This document shows positions 25,601-36,829 of a stretch of DNA of 64,000 nucleotides, one piece after another (within the stretch, counting starts at the first letter, position 1; each line of letters opens with the position of its first letter). Under the pieces are notes generated by a model. The model was not told the DNA's origin. It was given only the letters and a program-made list of their open reading frames with translations, and made no database searches. Position numbers and translations under genes: made by a program. The DNA comes from Limonium bicolor. Taxonomy: Eukaryota; Streptophyta; Magnoliopsida; Caryophyllales; Plumbaginaceae. Location of the stretch: NCBI GenBank assembly GCA_023374045.1, contig CM041777.1:465153827-465217826 (forward strand), read 5' to 3'.

Positions 25601-26954
25601 TCTAATGCATTAAATTTACCATTCAAGAAAGAGCTCTTACCTTAAGCTCTTATTTCCTCTTTTCTTTTCCACTTCTTCTCCTCTCTTTCTTGCACAATCG
25701 GTCACATGGGGAATGGAGTTGCCAAACTCCATTCCCATCACCCATAGCACACATAAACAAGTGTAATTAAAATACTAACCCCTTAAATAATGCTAGTTCA
25801 TAGATATGTTTAAAACAAGATTTCTAGGGTTTACCTTTGGAGTGTTTTAGGAGGGGTTTTAGCCCTTGGTTCAAGAAGGAGAATCCACCACCATTGCAAG
25901 GCTGATATTATGCTCAAAGGAGAGAGAGAAAACGGAGTGTTACAAGGAGGTAAAAATCGGTTATGAGCAAGGATGGAGAAATATGAGTTCTTTCATGGAG
26001 ATTTTTACCTTAATGGAGAGAGGAGACTCCAAGCTACCCATTGGTGCTATTTTCTCTTTGAATGGGGTATACCCACGAAAATAAACTTCCTCATTTTTGG
26101 ATTTTGAAAAGAGAGAAGTGTAGAGGATGATGAGGGGATTACAAATATGTAATTATTTTTACCTTTGGAGCTCAAATGAAGGTGAAGCATGGAGAAGAAG
26201 AGAGAGTTGCCATTGTTGTTGTGGGAAGCTCTCCAAAATCGCCCAACCAGAGAGAGAGGAGGGAGAAATTGATGGAGAAGGAAGGAGGGAAGGAGAGAGG
26301 TGAGTGAAATGAGAGGTGAGAGAAAAGGTGAGTGTTTTGTACTTTAGTTACTTTTTGCTTTTTAACCCATTATTTATTTAGCTAGTTACATGTATGTGTG
26401 AGGGGTTATTTGACCCACTAAAAACCGGCCCCCATATTACTACTGTTTGGAGCATTTTTCGTCTTTTACAGAAAGCGCTCGTTATTTTACCCGGTTTTGG
26501 TACTATTCACTAACCGGGCCCGTTTTCCGGAATTTCCTCGTTTATTTATTTTTATTGGTTATCAAGCTTCCATTAATGCTTAATTATTGTTATTTAATGA
26601 TTTATAATTTTTACGGGTCCGTTTGGCCACTTAAAGTCACGTTTTCGGGTTTTCTCGAAAAACGTGCTCTAAAGCTCTATTAGTATTTTAATTTATTATT
26701 TGGATCCGTTTTCTTTGGGAGTTGTTCCCATATATTATTTAGGTCTTATTAAACCTTTAGAATCCATATAATACGCTAACCGAGGTCTCATACCTCCTAC
26801 GGTTGTTTAACGCTTATTTTCCGTTTTTTCGCTTTTTAAGCGTTTATTTATTTTTTTGGATTTTTTTTCCTTACCAATATTACTTAAGCATTATTAGGCT
26901 CTTAAATAAGGATTAGAAAATCTTAATCACTATATTTAAGTTCGGGGTATTTCA
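22673..26954 (-). mobile_element. Element alpha 5' LTR
   Basis: The LTR starts TGTAACACCC next to the primer site and ends GGGGTATTTCA. From about 24305 it duplicates 1-2659. The part from 22673 to 24304 has no partner in the window because the left LTR is cut. It contains an inverted ACCACTTGGTCG area and an AT/CA-rich stretch near 22900-23600 that gives rise to spurious CA-rich ORFs. The flank after it, TTCCT, would be the target duplication, but the other end is outside the window. Confidence 0.88.
24482..24806. repeat. Tandem hairpin array in alpha 5' LTR, five units
   Basis: Units start at 24482, 24555, 24626, 24698 and 24772 (spacing 73, 71, 72, 74) and match those at 178-506 closely. 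The GGTCCGGG and CCCGGACC arms are conserved in all units; one arm that carries a change at 178-506 (CCGCACC) is intact here. Confidence 0.85.
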
Positions 26955-26985
26955 TTCCTGAAATCCCCGGGGTCCCAGAAAATAA

Positions 26986-27609
26986 GATCTACTGCTTTTT
27001 CTCTTCCAAGAAAAAAGTGGGCTCCCAATACCCCGAGACGATCTTTCAATTCTCCATCAACTCCTGCACATTCTTGTTATCAAAAACATTGTCCCTCAAA
27101 AAGAAGGAAATCTCATGGTCAACTGCTTGGACCTCACAATAATGTACTGCATCATAAACCGTCATTCCATCAATCTGGCCCACATCATACTCCATCATCT
27201 AGCCCAGTTCGTCGACACCCCGAAACACTCTCTAGGGTATGTGTTCTGGCTGCCTCGAATTCTCAAATTCTTTCAGGTACCCCTGGCGACATCAACGCCA
27301 GAGTCCATCGACGAGGCAGACACCATCAACCTCCGCTATCTGAATCGGATGACATCTATCGACAAATCCAAGCTGCTGCCCCCACCATCAACTCCAACAA
27401 CGGCGGGAACTTCCACTTCTCAAGAGGCAGTCCCTCAAGCTTCTCTCCTACCCCTCCTGGAGAAAGTGGAGCGACTCCTCGCGCAGGCAGCAGAGTTGAT
27501 TCAGGGCCAAACGCGGATGATGGACAGACTCGCTGGGATAGAGACGACTGTGGCGGCCTTGCAAGAACAACTCCTTGATATCCAAGCCTCCCTGACCCCA
27601 ACCCCTTAG
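26986..27609 (+). pseudogene. 3' ORF fragment of a copia element (plant-transposon / env-like)
   Basis: The frame is open from 26986 and runs to TAG at 27607-27609; the first ATG is at 27115, giving 164 residues. The N-terminal part (LMVNCLDLTIMYCIINRHSI and following) resembles the putative plant transposon protein domain found in many plant retroelements. The C-terminal 50 residues form a heptad-like coiled coil (LLPLLEKVERLLAQAAEL), preceded by a proline/threonine-rich linker. It lies just upstream of several polypurine-tract-like motifs and an LTR start, the position of the third, env-like ORF of SIRE/Maximus copia elements. Its 5' part is cut off by the alpha LTR at 26954. Family assignment is by resemblance only. 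Confidence 0.5.
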
Positions 27610-28078
27610 CCATGACGTGTGTGTGTGTGTAGTGTTAGGACTTAGACTATTTTAAAGTTCTAAACACTTTTACTGGTTTGTGTGTGAATTTTTGGACTAA
27701 CTCTTTGGTGACTATGGGCTTCCCTCTGATGAAAGCAAAAGGGGGAAGCGGTGAATCCCGTCTGGTGTACGGGTGACTCTTTTGTTGTTTTAAACTGCTT
27801 TTGGATTTTTGCTGCTGGACCATGTGGTCTAGTATCTTAACCGCTTTATATACTACGCCATATCCTGCCTTTTACACTGCCTATTTAATGTTTGCTTGCC
27901 TGGAGTCCCTCTACGATTAAGGGGGAACCTAAATGGAGTCTTTGTACTCAATTACTATTGCTGCTATTAAGTGGGAACTTTGACAGGGTCGGTTCCCCTA
28001 GTCCTTTGTGTCTTTGTTTCAGGATTGACTCCATCGGGATTCACGGAGGTTTGCTATCATCAGCAACAAGGGGTAAAC
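27610..28078 (+). mobile_element. Copia 3' untranslated region with repeated polypurine-like motifs
   Basis: Four purine-rich motifs of similar form occur: GAAAGCAAAAGGGGGAAGCG (27731), ATTAAGGGGGAAC (27916), ATTAAGTGGGAAC (27965) and ATCATCAGCAACAAGGGG (28057), the last directly before an LTR start. Repeated tracts of this type before the 3' LTR are a known feature of SIRE-type elements. No gene is seen. Confidence 0.5.
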
Positions 28079-29031
28079 TGTTGGGACATCAAAGTGTTGC
28101 AGAGATAGCCAATCACCTCGACAGAGTCAATCATCCTTAGACAGACACAAAGAGTGAGCCACTTCAATGGAGTCCACGAAACTTCACAGACCCTCTCGTG
28201 TAGTTGCGAATAATAAGGAGTCAACTCGGGAATGCCTCAACGCCACAACGGTCATGAAGTCTTCCCTTAACACCCGAAGATCACGGCCCAAGTAAGAAGA
28301 CCACTCAAAGATGTTAGAAGTTGCCCACTAAGTTAGTTCCGGTATTTTCAGAACTAACTCCCTCGACCTACCGGTTGTATTGATAGTATAAATAGGCTAT
28401 GTAATAGCTAGTTTCATTTGTGCTTTCTTTGAGGAATATTTTAGAGCTTAGAGAGAGAGAAAGAATTGCTTTGTAAGCCACAGAGAGAAAGAAGATTCAT
28501 ACCAAGTTAGTTAGTTCATTTAGATAGACTCTGCCTAGGAAGATCCTAGTTTCACTACGTTTACCATTGATCTGATTAGAAAGTGTATTGGGTGAGTGAG
28601 TGAAAACCCGCCAAGTAGATCTCTTCTACTTATTGGACATTTGTAAGTTGTTTTATTTGACCAGGAAATGAAATAGCTTATTTGTGTATCTTGCTGAGTT
28701 CCACAGAGTCCTTCTTTCTTTTCAGCATCGTTTCGTTTCAATTACCTTAAAGTTTTCCGCGCCCTTAGTTTAATCATTTCGATTGAGTGCCTCTACATCA
28801 CGGAGTGTTTCTCAACTACAAAGACTGATTGAGTCAAACCAACTCTTAGACTCACACCTTTGGTTGGTTTGAGTTAGCCACCCGATCCTACAAAGCTAGT
28901 ATACAGAAACCCAAACATTCAGAACTGATAACTACCCATGCATTTTCTTATGTTGTCTACTTCTGTTTCTTTTCTAGGCTGACTTACAACTCCTTCCAAC
29001 GTGTACCCACTTAGTTGATGTTTTGTCAACA
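28079..29031 (+). repeat. Probable copia 3' LTR
   Basis: It starts TGTTGGGACATC after a purine tract, the common copia LTR start. A promoter-like TATAAATA lies at 28387-28394 in GTATTGATAGTATAAATAGG, about 310 bases in. The most plausible end is TGTCAACA at 29031, which gives TGTTG...CAACA ends, but no second LTR is present to prove it. The start is better supported than the end. Confidence 0.5.
28387..28394 (+). promoter_or_regulatory. TATA box of the copia LTR
   Basis: TATAAATA is a good plant TATA box placed where an LTR promoter is expected. The downstream sequence (GCTTTCTTTGAGG and GAGAGAGAGAAAG) would be the transcribed leader. Confidence 0.5.
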
Positions 29032-30898
29032 CTTCAAACTTAAGAACAACCCAAAGCAACCTTATTAATAATCGGAAATGTGTTTACACTGATACTAGAA
29101 CTGGGAACTGAAATACCAGAAATCACAAAACTGTCCATGTTCTTTTCTGTCACTCACTAATCTGGTTCTTCAGTTTGTTTCTTTTTCCCAAGTTCCTTAG
29201 TTGCTTAGCTAGTTGTATTACTATGATTCTATCCTCAAGGTAACCCACAACAACATTAGCTATACCCTTGGGAAATTGATAAGCAGAAACACAAAATTTC
29301 CAAAAACTGAAATCACGAGCCAGGTTCTGGTTTTCCTTTCCTATGTTTTTCTTTCTATTCATGAACCAGGTTTTGGTTTTCCCCAGGCATGTATAAGTTC
29401 ATTAGGTGGGCTAGATATGTATTAGACTCGTCATTTATTTAATACTACTCAGAACATTTTGCATACTGAAAAATACATTGTTACAGATTTCAGATAACTA
29501 TCAGTTTTGACAAGTTTGTTGTTTGCTTTGTTCGCTGAGCAGGGAAACTGCATAGGGGTAACTCACCAGTTGAGTAACTTGACAGATTCTCCTTGGCCAG
29601 TCCTTTAGTGCAAGAAGGGACTTCAGTTCCTTAGTCACTCGACAACACTGGAGAGAAGTCCTAGGAGTTAGACTTGACAGAATCAGAAAAAAAACCACTG
29701 ACTGAAATGACCGAGACAGAAAAGAGAAAGGGACTTGTTGCAGTCTTTTCACCTCGTTGGTTCTTGGAGTTTATTGCTCCAGGTTTCCAAGAGCTTGGGC
29801 TACAACTCGACCAGACAGACAGGAGAGGGACCAAGAGGTCAGGAGTTCACTGATTTACAAGAGGGAATGCAGGAGTAACGTGTCAGTTTTCTCTTCGACT
29901 GAACCAACAAGACAAGGCTGATTGTGGTTTACCTGAAACTGAAATCCACACCAGGAAACTGGCTCTTTATCAGTTCTCTGTACTTTAGAGGAGGATGCCA
30001 CAGGCTACCAAGGGACTACTGTTACCTGAAAGGAGTGGAGTTACTCTCTCTTCGACCAGGAACAACAAGGAATCGAGAAGACAGGAGAACAGAAATGGAA
30101 AAGAAGAAAGACAGACCATGCGGTTAGCACACTTACCTTGCGTGTGAAAGGAAACAGGGAAATCACACGAGTTTCTGCTCATGCAGAATTGGTGTACGCA
30201 AGAGAAGTGAATGGTGTTTTGTATATGGACTGGTTGATGGAGTTAGTGGTTTCAGTCCACAAGACAGCAGCGTAGGAGTTTGGAGTCACAAACTCTGAGG
30301 CATCATGTGGACAGCAGTAGGTTTTGACACAGGATAGAATAGACATGGTTTGAGGTATTTTTTTTTTGAAATGAGATAGCTCACGTTGGGCTTCAGGTTG
30401 CAGATGGTCTTGAAAAACAAATGAGTATGGTGTTCTGGGTTGGTTGTCTCCTTGGTTCTCGACATTGCAGAGAAATGACAGAGAGAATAAGGAATGGCGT
30501 GGGAAGACCAACAAGGTTAAGATGGCTGACTTCTTGACTGATTCTCTATTACTAGGAGTCGACAGAGGAGTAAGGTTTAATCAACTTGGAGTTGCTGTTG
30601 CAGAGAACAGTTTAGGGAGTTCATGGGAGTTGGAAAAAGGCAGCACGACTGTTTTAGTTGAGTCTTTTTTTTTTGTTCTCGGACAGAACCAAGGAGTATG
30701 GGCATTTGAATAGAAATAGGAATTGTGCCTGAGAGTTTGGAACTTCTGGATCTCTGTTTTTTTTGTTCGATCCGTCACTGCATCGAGGAGGAAGGAAGTG
30801 ATGCTACAGCGATGGTGAGTTTGATTCTCTTTCCTTTTTGTAGTTATCTTAATTGACAGAGTACTAGTTTTAATTCGTTGGCATAAGTTATTGAATTC
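29032..30898. other. Unassigned non-coding stretch
   Basis: No gene, LTR end or known repeat is recognised on either strand. Several ORFs of 60-111 codons exist on both strands but their products show no family resemblance and they overlap one another. The base composition is more balanced than in the LTRs. It may be old retroelement or ancestral intergenic DNA. Confidence 0.4.
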
Positions 30899-30997
30899 GA
30901 GCACAGCTCATCCGGTTAAGACGTTCAAGGGGTACACGAGAGGTACGGGGTTCGAACCTCAGCGGGAGCGTCTTTGCTCCTTTTTCTTTCTTTTTTT
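30899..30997 (+). repeat. tRNA-derived SINE-like head with pol III boxes
   Basis: An A-box-like CAGCTCATCCGG (30903-30914) and a B-box-like GGTTCGAACCT (30949-30959) sit about 35 bases apart. A T-loop-like arm surrounds the B box. T-rich runs at 30981-30997 could stop pol III. The acceptor ends do not pair, so it is not a working tRNA gene. It could be a SINE head or a decayed tRNA. Confidence 0.45.
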
Positions 30998-31367
30998 ATA
31001 AGTTATACATGCTTATTTATATATGTAAGACCATATAGTATATCGCGTTATTAGCTAGATACGCGCCCACTTAATTTTCGTTACGTTATATATATGACCA
31101 TTTTTATTTTGTAGCGTTTTAGTTATACATAACTATGCGACGTTATTAACGTTATAGTACCGTAACGTTTCGTACATGTGTTTTCATATTCGTACATATA
31201 TAAGTACGTGACTACATTAACATGTAACGTTGTCGTGTTTTCGGACATGTATATACTGAACTTAATTGTTCGTACATTATTTTATGTCCGGATTATATAA
31301 CGCGGTATCTTCGGTTAGTCTCCTCGCGTTTATGATTATATATGATTAAATGTTCAGGGGTGTTTCA
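30998..31367 (-). mobile_element. G1a 3' LTR remnant
   Basis: The end GGGGTGTTTCA at 31367, followed by the reversed polypurine tract ACTTACCCCCCTTAAAAG, marks the end of a minus-strand chromovirus 3' LTR. The left boundary is not visible; the sequence is AT-rich and full of ACGTTA-like words. The LTR may extend further left. Confidence 0.6.
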
Positions 31368-31828
31368 ACTTACCCCCCTTAAAAGAGACTTCGTCCCGAA
31401 GTTTATTTCCTTAGCTTATATTTTCCACTTCCTGGAAATTTTAGGGATCCAGTCCCGCATTCATTCACGATAACCCAACGGATTAAGTCCCATAATTATC
31501 AGTCTTAGTGCTTCTAAGCACCATGCCACATCAGTGGCTTCACACAAGTTTTTATAGTAGCCCAAAATGCTAGCACTGTATATAATACGCTAAAGTGCAA
31601 ACCAAGGCACACAACATTCATTCATACAGAGCATATAATATGCTAAAGTGCAAACCATGGCACACAACATTCATTCATACAGAGCATACATATACGTACA
31701 TAAGATTCTCACACACAAGTCTACTAACCATCAACATGTGGTTGTAGGATTACAACACAGTGATACACGCAAAACATCCAAAACGAAACACGCTTACCCC
31801 CCTTAAAAGAGGGGTACGCCCTCGTACC
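31368..31828 (-). mobile_element. G1a 3' untranslated tail
   Basis: It starts with the polypurine tract and the block AGAGACTTCGTCCCGAAGTT. A two-copy direct repeat of period 53 (GCTAAAGTGCAAACC and following) lies at about 31581-31686. No gene is present. Confidence 0.65.
31581..31686. repeat. Two-copy tandem repeat, period 53
   Basis: TAATACGCTAAAGTGCAAAC at 31583 recurs, with one change, at 31636. Both copies continue through GGCACACAACATTCATTCAT. It lies in the G1a tail. Confidence 0.7.
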
Positions 31829-33285
31829 CTACACTAAACCGAAATGTCTGTGAAAAGATGGGGGGTACATATCTCTCATCTTATCTTCCAGCTCCCATGT
31901 GGCTTCCTCTATATCTTGGTTTGACCATAACACCTTCACTAGTCTAATTGACTTGTTCCGGGTCTCCCGGGTCTTAGTGTCTAGAATTCTTTGAGGGGTC
32001 TCCACTGATCTCAATGTGGGCTCTAGGACTAGCCTCTCGGGCTGTAGTACATGGGAGGGATCAGGCATGTATTTCTTTAGCTGAGAGACGTGGAAAATAT
32101 CATGAACTCTTCCCAACTTTGAGGGTAAATCAAGTCGAGAAGCAACTAGGCCCACACGCTCCCTAATACTGTAGGGGCCTACGAATTTCAGGCTCAACTT
32201 CCCTTTTTGTCCAAACCTGAAAATTCCTTTTCATTGGTGACACTCGCAAGAACACCTGGTCGCCTACGGCGAACTCTAGGTCTCGACGTCTTTTATCTGC
32301 GTATGCTTTCTGTCTATCCTGCGCAGCCTTTATGTTCTTTCTGATCTGCTGAACCTCAGCCTGAACCTGCCGCAAATAGTCTGGGACTATGATAAAAGCT
32401 TCACTGGACTCGTCCCAGCACAACGGTGTATGGCAAGGTCTACCATATAACGTCTGAAAAGGTGACATCTTGATTGAGGCGTGATAACTGTTATTATATG
32501 CAAACTCGATAAGGTGCAACTTATCCAACCAACTGCCGTGGAAATCTAAGGCACATGCTCTGAGCATGTCCTCTAGGGTTTGAATGGTTCCCTCCGTCTG
32601 ACCATCGGTCTACGGGTGAAAAGCAGTGCTGAGCTTCAGCTCGGTGCCTAACGCTTCTCGTGAAGCTCTCCAGTATCTCGAAAGGAATCTCGTGTCCCTA
32701 TCTGACACTACGGTCTTTGGCACTCCATGGTGTCTTAAAATCTCCTTATCAAAAAGCTCGGCTAGTTTTGACACCTTCCACGTGTCCTTCATTGGAATGA
32801 ATCTTGCTACCTTGGTAAGGCGATCAACAATTACCCATATCATATTCAATCCTCCTCGGGTCGGTGGCAGTCCAACTACAAAATCCATCGATAGATCATA
32901 GAATTTCCACTCTGGGATAGGCATTGGCTGCACTGTGCCTCCAGGTTTTCGGTGTTCAAATTTTATTTTCTGACAGGTGATGCATCTGATAACGAAGTTC
33001 AAGACGGTGTTCTTCATGCCAACCCACCAAAAGTATCACTTCATGTCTTTGTACATTTTTGAAGCTCCAGGGTGAATAGAGGTAGTAAAAGAATGAGACT
33101 CTCTCATGATGCGTTCCTTGAGCTCTGCGCTCTCGTGGGGAATACATAATCTGCCATTCACACGAATCAGGCCATCCTCATGAAGTCGGTAGTCATACTT
33201 CTTCTTATCTAGCGTGCTATCAATTAACTTCCGTCTAATATCAGCCATCACTCTGTCGTTCTGCTGAGCATTACGCACTTCTTAA
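31829..33285 (-). pseudogene. G1a integrase and chromodomain, broken
   Basis: Reading leftward on the minus strand: an integrase zinc-binding part (33278-33036, with HPGASKMYKDMK), the catalytic core (33017-32610, with MDFVVGLPPTRGG and VVSDRDTRF carrying the two Asp), the C-terminal part (32567-32163, LYGRPCHTPLCWDES) and a chromodomain (about 32060-31840, VKVLWSNQDIEEATWE). A stop precedes 33017, a stop lies in the QTDG region near 32610 before the catalytic Glu, and a frame change falls at about 32165-32200. The chromodomain type resembles Tekay/Del chromoviruses. Everything upstream of the integrase (reverse transcriptase, protease, gag) is missing because the element is cut at 33285. Confidence 0.85.
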
Positions 33286-33373
33286 ACTAATATATATTTT
33301 CTTAGGGTTTCATAATCCCCCAAATAATATATATTTCCCATTATTTAATTATTTAAAGGTTAGGGGTATTTCA
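33286..33373 (-). mobile_element. G1b 3' LTR stub
   Basis: Only the last 88 bases of an LTR remain, ending AGGGGTATTTCA before the reversed polypurine tract GTCTGCCCCCCTTAAAAGG. There is no TG start at the left junction with G1a, so the rest was deleted rather than simply inserted next to G1a. Confidence 0.65.
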
Positions 33374-33820
33374 GTCTGCCCCCCTTAAAAGGACTTCGTC
33401 CCGAAGTCATAACTTCTACTTACTCATCCTATGGAATCAAGTTCCTCATGTCTATTCCTGTATACTTATCATTCCTGGGTGTCAATACTATATTGATACC
33501 TCTACATTCCACCAGTCATTCGAGCGTATGCAACTCGTACATACACATAACCTTTGCTCATGACAATCAATGTATCATAACATAAATATTCTGATAGATG
33601 CAGTAAATAAGTGTACTTTTATAAACATCCAAGTGTCGCATAGAACACATCAATAACCATTCAATAAATTGCACACATGCGCACCAACCAAACACAAAAC
33701 CAAAACCAGTATGCCCTACATACACATTCATTACCTAGACTGCAAGTATGCAAGTCGCATGTAGTGCTCTACCCCCCTTAAAAAGGGTTACGCCCACGTA
33801 CCGCTACAAGTATACACAAA
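33374..33820 (-). mobile_element. G1b 3' untranslated tail
   Basis: It begins with the polypurine tract and the ACTTCGTCCCGAAGTC block and ends with a second CCCCCCTTAAAAAGGGTTA-type block near 33771, just after the stop of the integrase frame. No gene is present. Confidence 0.65.
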
Positions 33821-34570
33821 CTAAAGGAAAAGTTCTGGATACTTGTCTCCCATGGAGTCCTCTAACTCCCATGTCGTCTCCTCAATGTCGTGGTTTGACC
33901 ACAGAACCTTGACCATCCTAATGGTCTTGTTCCTGGTATCCCTAGTCTTGGAGTCTAAAATGCGGGCTGGGGTCTCCTCATATTTAAGCGTAGGATCTAG
34001 TTCGAGTGTCTCAGGCTCTAAGATGTGTGATGGGTGAGGCACATACTGTTTTAGCTGAGATATGTGGAACACATTGTGCACTCTCCCAAGCTCAACAAGT
34101 AAGTCTAGTCTATAGGCTAATGGGCCCACTCGCTCCGTGATAAGGTACGGTCCTACATACTTTGGGCTAAGCTTGCCCTTCTGCCCAAATCTGAAAACTC
34201 CCTTCATTGGTGAAACTCTGAGGAAGACTCGATCACCTACTGCGAACTCGAGATCTCTCCTCCGGACATCAGCATAGGACTTCTGTCTGTCCTGGGCTGT
34301 CTTCATGTTCTTGCATATCTGTACAATATCTTCATTTATCTGGTCTAGGTACTCCGGCCCTAAGATGGTATTCTCACTGGCCTCGTCCCAACAAAGAGGT
34401 GTCCTACACAACCTGCCGTACAATGCCTATAAAGGTGGCATCTGAATGGATGCATGATAGCTGTTGTTGTACGCAAACTCGATCAAGTGTAGACGGTATA
34501 TCCAGCTTTCCTGAAAGTCTAAGGCACAAGCTCTAAGCATGTCCTCTAATGTCTGAATGGTTCTTTCACT
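33821..34570 (-). pseudogene. G1b integrase C-terminus and chromodomain
   Basis: The open part 34423-33821 encodes 200 residues: the integrase C-terminal stretch (MYGRLCRTPLCWDEASE), the GPYLITERVGPLAYRLDL core and a chromodomain with VKVLWSNHDIEETTWELED. It follows the catalytic core of 34571-35160 but is separated from it by stops. The chromodomain is believed to direct integration to particular chromatin in this group. Closest in the window are G1a and G2. Confidence 0.85.
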
Positions 34571-35160
34571 CTAACCGTCTGTCTGTGGATGGAAGGCGGT
34601 ACTTAGCTTCAGCTTCGTACCTAATGCCTCCTGAACTTGTTGCCAAAATCTGGAGAGAAATCTGGAATCTCTATCTGACACAATCGACTTAGGTACACCG
34701 TGGTGTCTAATGATCTCTTTCTGGAAGAGGTCCGCCAACTTGGGGACTTTCCAAGTGTCCTTGATAGGAATAAACCTTGCTACCTTTGTCAGTCTGTCGA
34801 CGATGACCCATATCATGTTTGCACCTCCTCTAGTCGGTGGAAGCCCGACTACGAAGTCCATGGATATATCCTCGAACTTCCAATATGGAATGGGCATCGG
34901 CTGTACTAACCCGCCCGGTCTCCGGTGCTCAAACTTTACTTTCTGACAAGTCATACATCTTGCCACAAACTCCGTAACATCCTTCTTCATACCACTCCAC
35001 CAGAAATGTAACTTCAGATCCTTGTACATTTTAGATGACCTTGGATGTACTGATAAGGAAGAGCAATGAGCTTCCTGTACTATCTTTTCCTTCAAGTTGG
35101 GGCTGGACTCTGGTATGCACAAACGACCATTTAGTCTGATTAACCGTCTTCACTGAGTAC
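34571..35160 (-). pseudogene. G1b integrase zinc finger and catalytic core
   Basis: The frame 35122-34571 gives 183 residues. It holds the zinc-binding HPRSSKMYKDLK and CMTCQK motifs and the first two catalytic Asp (MDFVVGLPPTRGG, SIVSDRDSRF). It stops at an in-frame TAG immediately after QTDG, just before the expected catalytic Glu region. A further few codons upstream (DGLIRLNGR-like, about 35160) lie in another frame. Confidence 0.85.
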
Positions 35161-35220
35161 AAAGTCGTACTTCTGCCTCTCGAAAATACCGTCAGTCAGC
35201 TGCTGCCTGATGGTCTGCAT

Positions 35221-35927
35221 CTACTGGTCATTATCCTGAGCACAACGTACTTCCTCAATATGACTGTTATCACCTGTCATGGCAAATAAGGAATGAGCTC
35301 TACGGCTCAAGGCGTCAGTAACGACATTTGCCTTGCCCTCCTTGTACCTGAGGTCGATGTCGTAGTCCTTTAGAAACTCGACACATCGCCTATGTCTCAT
35401 GTTTAGCTCCTTCTGAGTGAAAAGATGCTGAAGGCTCTTATAATCTGAGTAAACTATCACCGTAACTCGATATAAGTAGTGGCGCCAGATTTTCAGTGCA
35501 AATACTACTGCTCCCAATTCTAAATCATGTGTCGGGTAGTTCTCCTCATGTTTCTTCAGCTGACGTGAGGCATAAGTGACAACCTTGCCATGCTGCATAA
35601 GTACACACCCTATCCCTGTGCCTGAGGCATCACAGTATACTTCAAACCGTCAGTCCCCTTTGGAATGGTGAGTATGGGTGCCGACGTTAGTAGGTCCTTC
35701 AGTGTCTGAAAGGAACGCTCGCAATCCTCGGTCCATACAAATGGAGCGTCCTTCTTCATCAGGCTAGTCATTAGTTTCGCCAGTTTGGAGAAGTCTTGGA
35801 CAAATCTTCGGTAGTAACCAGCTAATCCCAAGAAGCTACGGATATCTGTCACTGTCTTCGGTCTGGGCCAAGTCTTAACCGCCTCAATCTTCACAGGGTC
35901 TACAGATATACCGCTGGTAGATATCAC
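35221..35927 (-). pseudogene. G1b reverse transcriptase thumb and RNase H, frameshifted
   Basis: 35927-35610 encodes the connection region ([20 protein letters not shown], then [11 protein letters not shown]). A frame change near 35630 separates it from the RNase H part (35598-35221), which has [34 protein letters not shown] and the final VTDALSRRA Asp. The first RNase H Asp lies in the alternative frame across the break. The element therefore could not make a functional RNase H. Confidence 0.85.
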
Positions 35928-35954
35928 ATGTCCTAGAAAAGATACACTGTCTAA

Positions 35955-36686
35955 CTAGAAGTCACACTTTGAAAGTTTTGCATATAGTTGGTTCTCTCTC
36001 ATGGTCTGTAAAACTTGCCTTAGATGCACCTCGTGCTCGTCCTTAGTCTTAGAATAGACTAGGATGTCGTCAATGAACACAACCACTGATGAGTCTAGCT
36101 GTTCTCTGAATAATCGGTTCATTAGATCCATGAATATAGCTGGGGCTTTTGATAAGCCAAATGGGATTACTGTGAACTCATAGTGCCTATAGCGCGTTCG
36201 AAAAGCTGTCTTCTCTATGTCCCCATCTGCGATCCGTATCTGATGGTATCCAGATCTAAGATCAATCTTTGAGAAGACCGTAGCACCTCTCAATTGGTCG
36301 AACAGGTCGTCGATCCATGGTAAAGGGTATTTATTCTTTCCTGTTACTGCATTTAGCTCCCTGTAGTCAATGCAGAGTCGCATACTGCCATCCTTCTTCT
36401 TTACGAATAGTACTGGTGCTCCCCATGGCGATGCCCTCGGTCTGATAAAACCCTTATCAAGCAGATCCTCTAACTGAATCTTCAGCTCTTTCATCTCTGC
36501 TGGTGCCATTTGGTAGGGTGCCTTAGCAATGGGCCCCGTGCCTGGTAATAAATCAATGGAGAACTCAACATCCCTCTTAGGTGGCATCCCTGGTAATTCT
36601 TCAGAAAATAGATCAGAGTAATCTGATACGACTAGTATGTCTGACTTTGTCTGTTCTTCCTGCCTCATGTCTTGGACATAACACAA
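35955..36686 (-). pseudogene. G1b reverse transcriptase
   Basis: The open stretch is 243 residues long and well preserved. Motifs in order: [50 protein letters not shown] (catalytic Asp), and [13 protein letters not shown] (the Asp pair). It ends at an in-frame TAG where Trp is expected (KCDF then stop) at 35955. This is the most intact coding stretch of the window's gypsy elements. Confidence 0.9.
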
Positions 36687-36829
36687 GTAGACTAGTTATC
36701 CCTTCTTCACCTTCTTCATCAAGGTTATAGCAGATACTAGCTTGAAAGTCAGTTCTCTAGGAGAACTACGATATGAGACTGTCTTGCCCTTCGAGCTCTT
36801 CAGTAGTAGTCTGTGCTCCACGTAATGTA
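36687..36829 (-). pseudogene. G1b protease to reverse transcriptase linker, runs into the gap
   Basis: The sequence HRLLLKSSKGKTVSYRSSPR matches the linker of G2 (54854-54660). It ends at a TAA near 36697. Protease and gag must lie in or beyond the assembly gap, or have been lost. Confidence 0.7.

Noticed and set aside
29924..30904. Short genes on both strands in the unassigned stretch
   Set aside because: The ORFs overlap in opposite directions and none shows a motif.
30901..30980. A functional tRNA gene
   Set aside because: The T-arm and A/B-box words are present, but the acceptor stem does not pair and the anticodon arm is not convincing.
31829..36829. A plant pararetrovirus insertion
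   Set aside because: The integrase and chromodomain with flanking LTR ends show a Ty3/gypsy chromovirus; pararetroviruses lack integrase.
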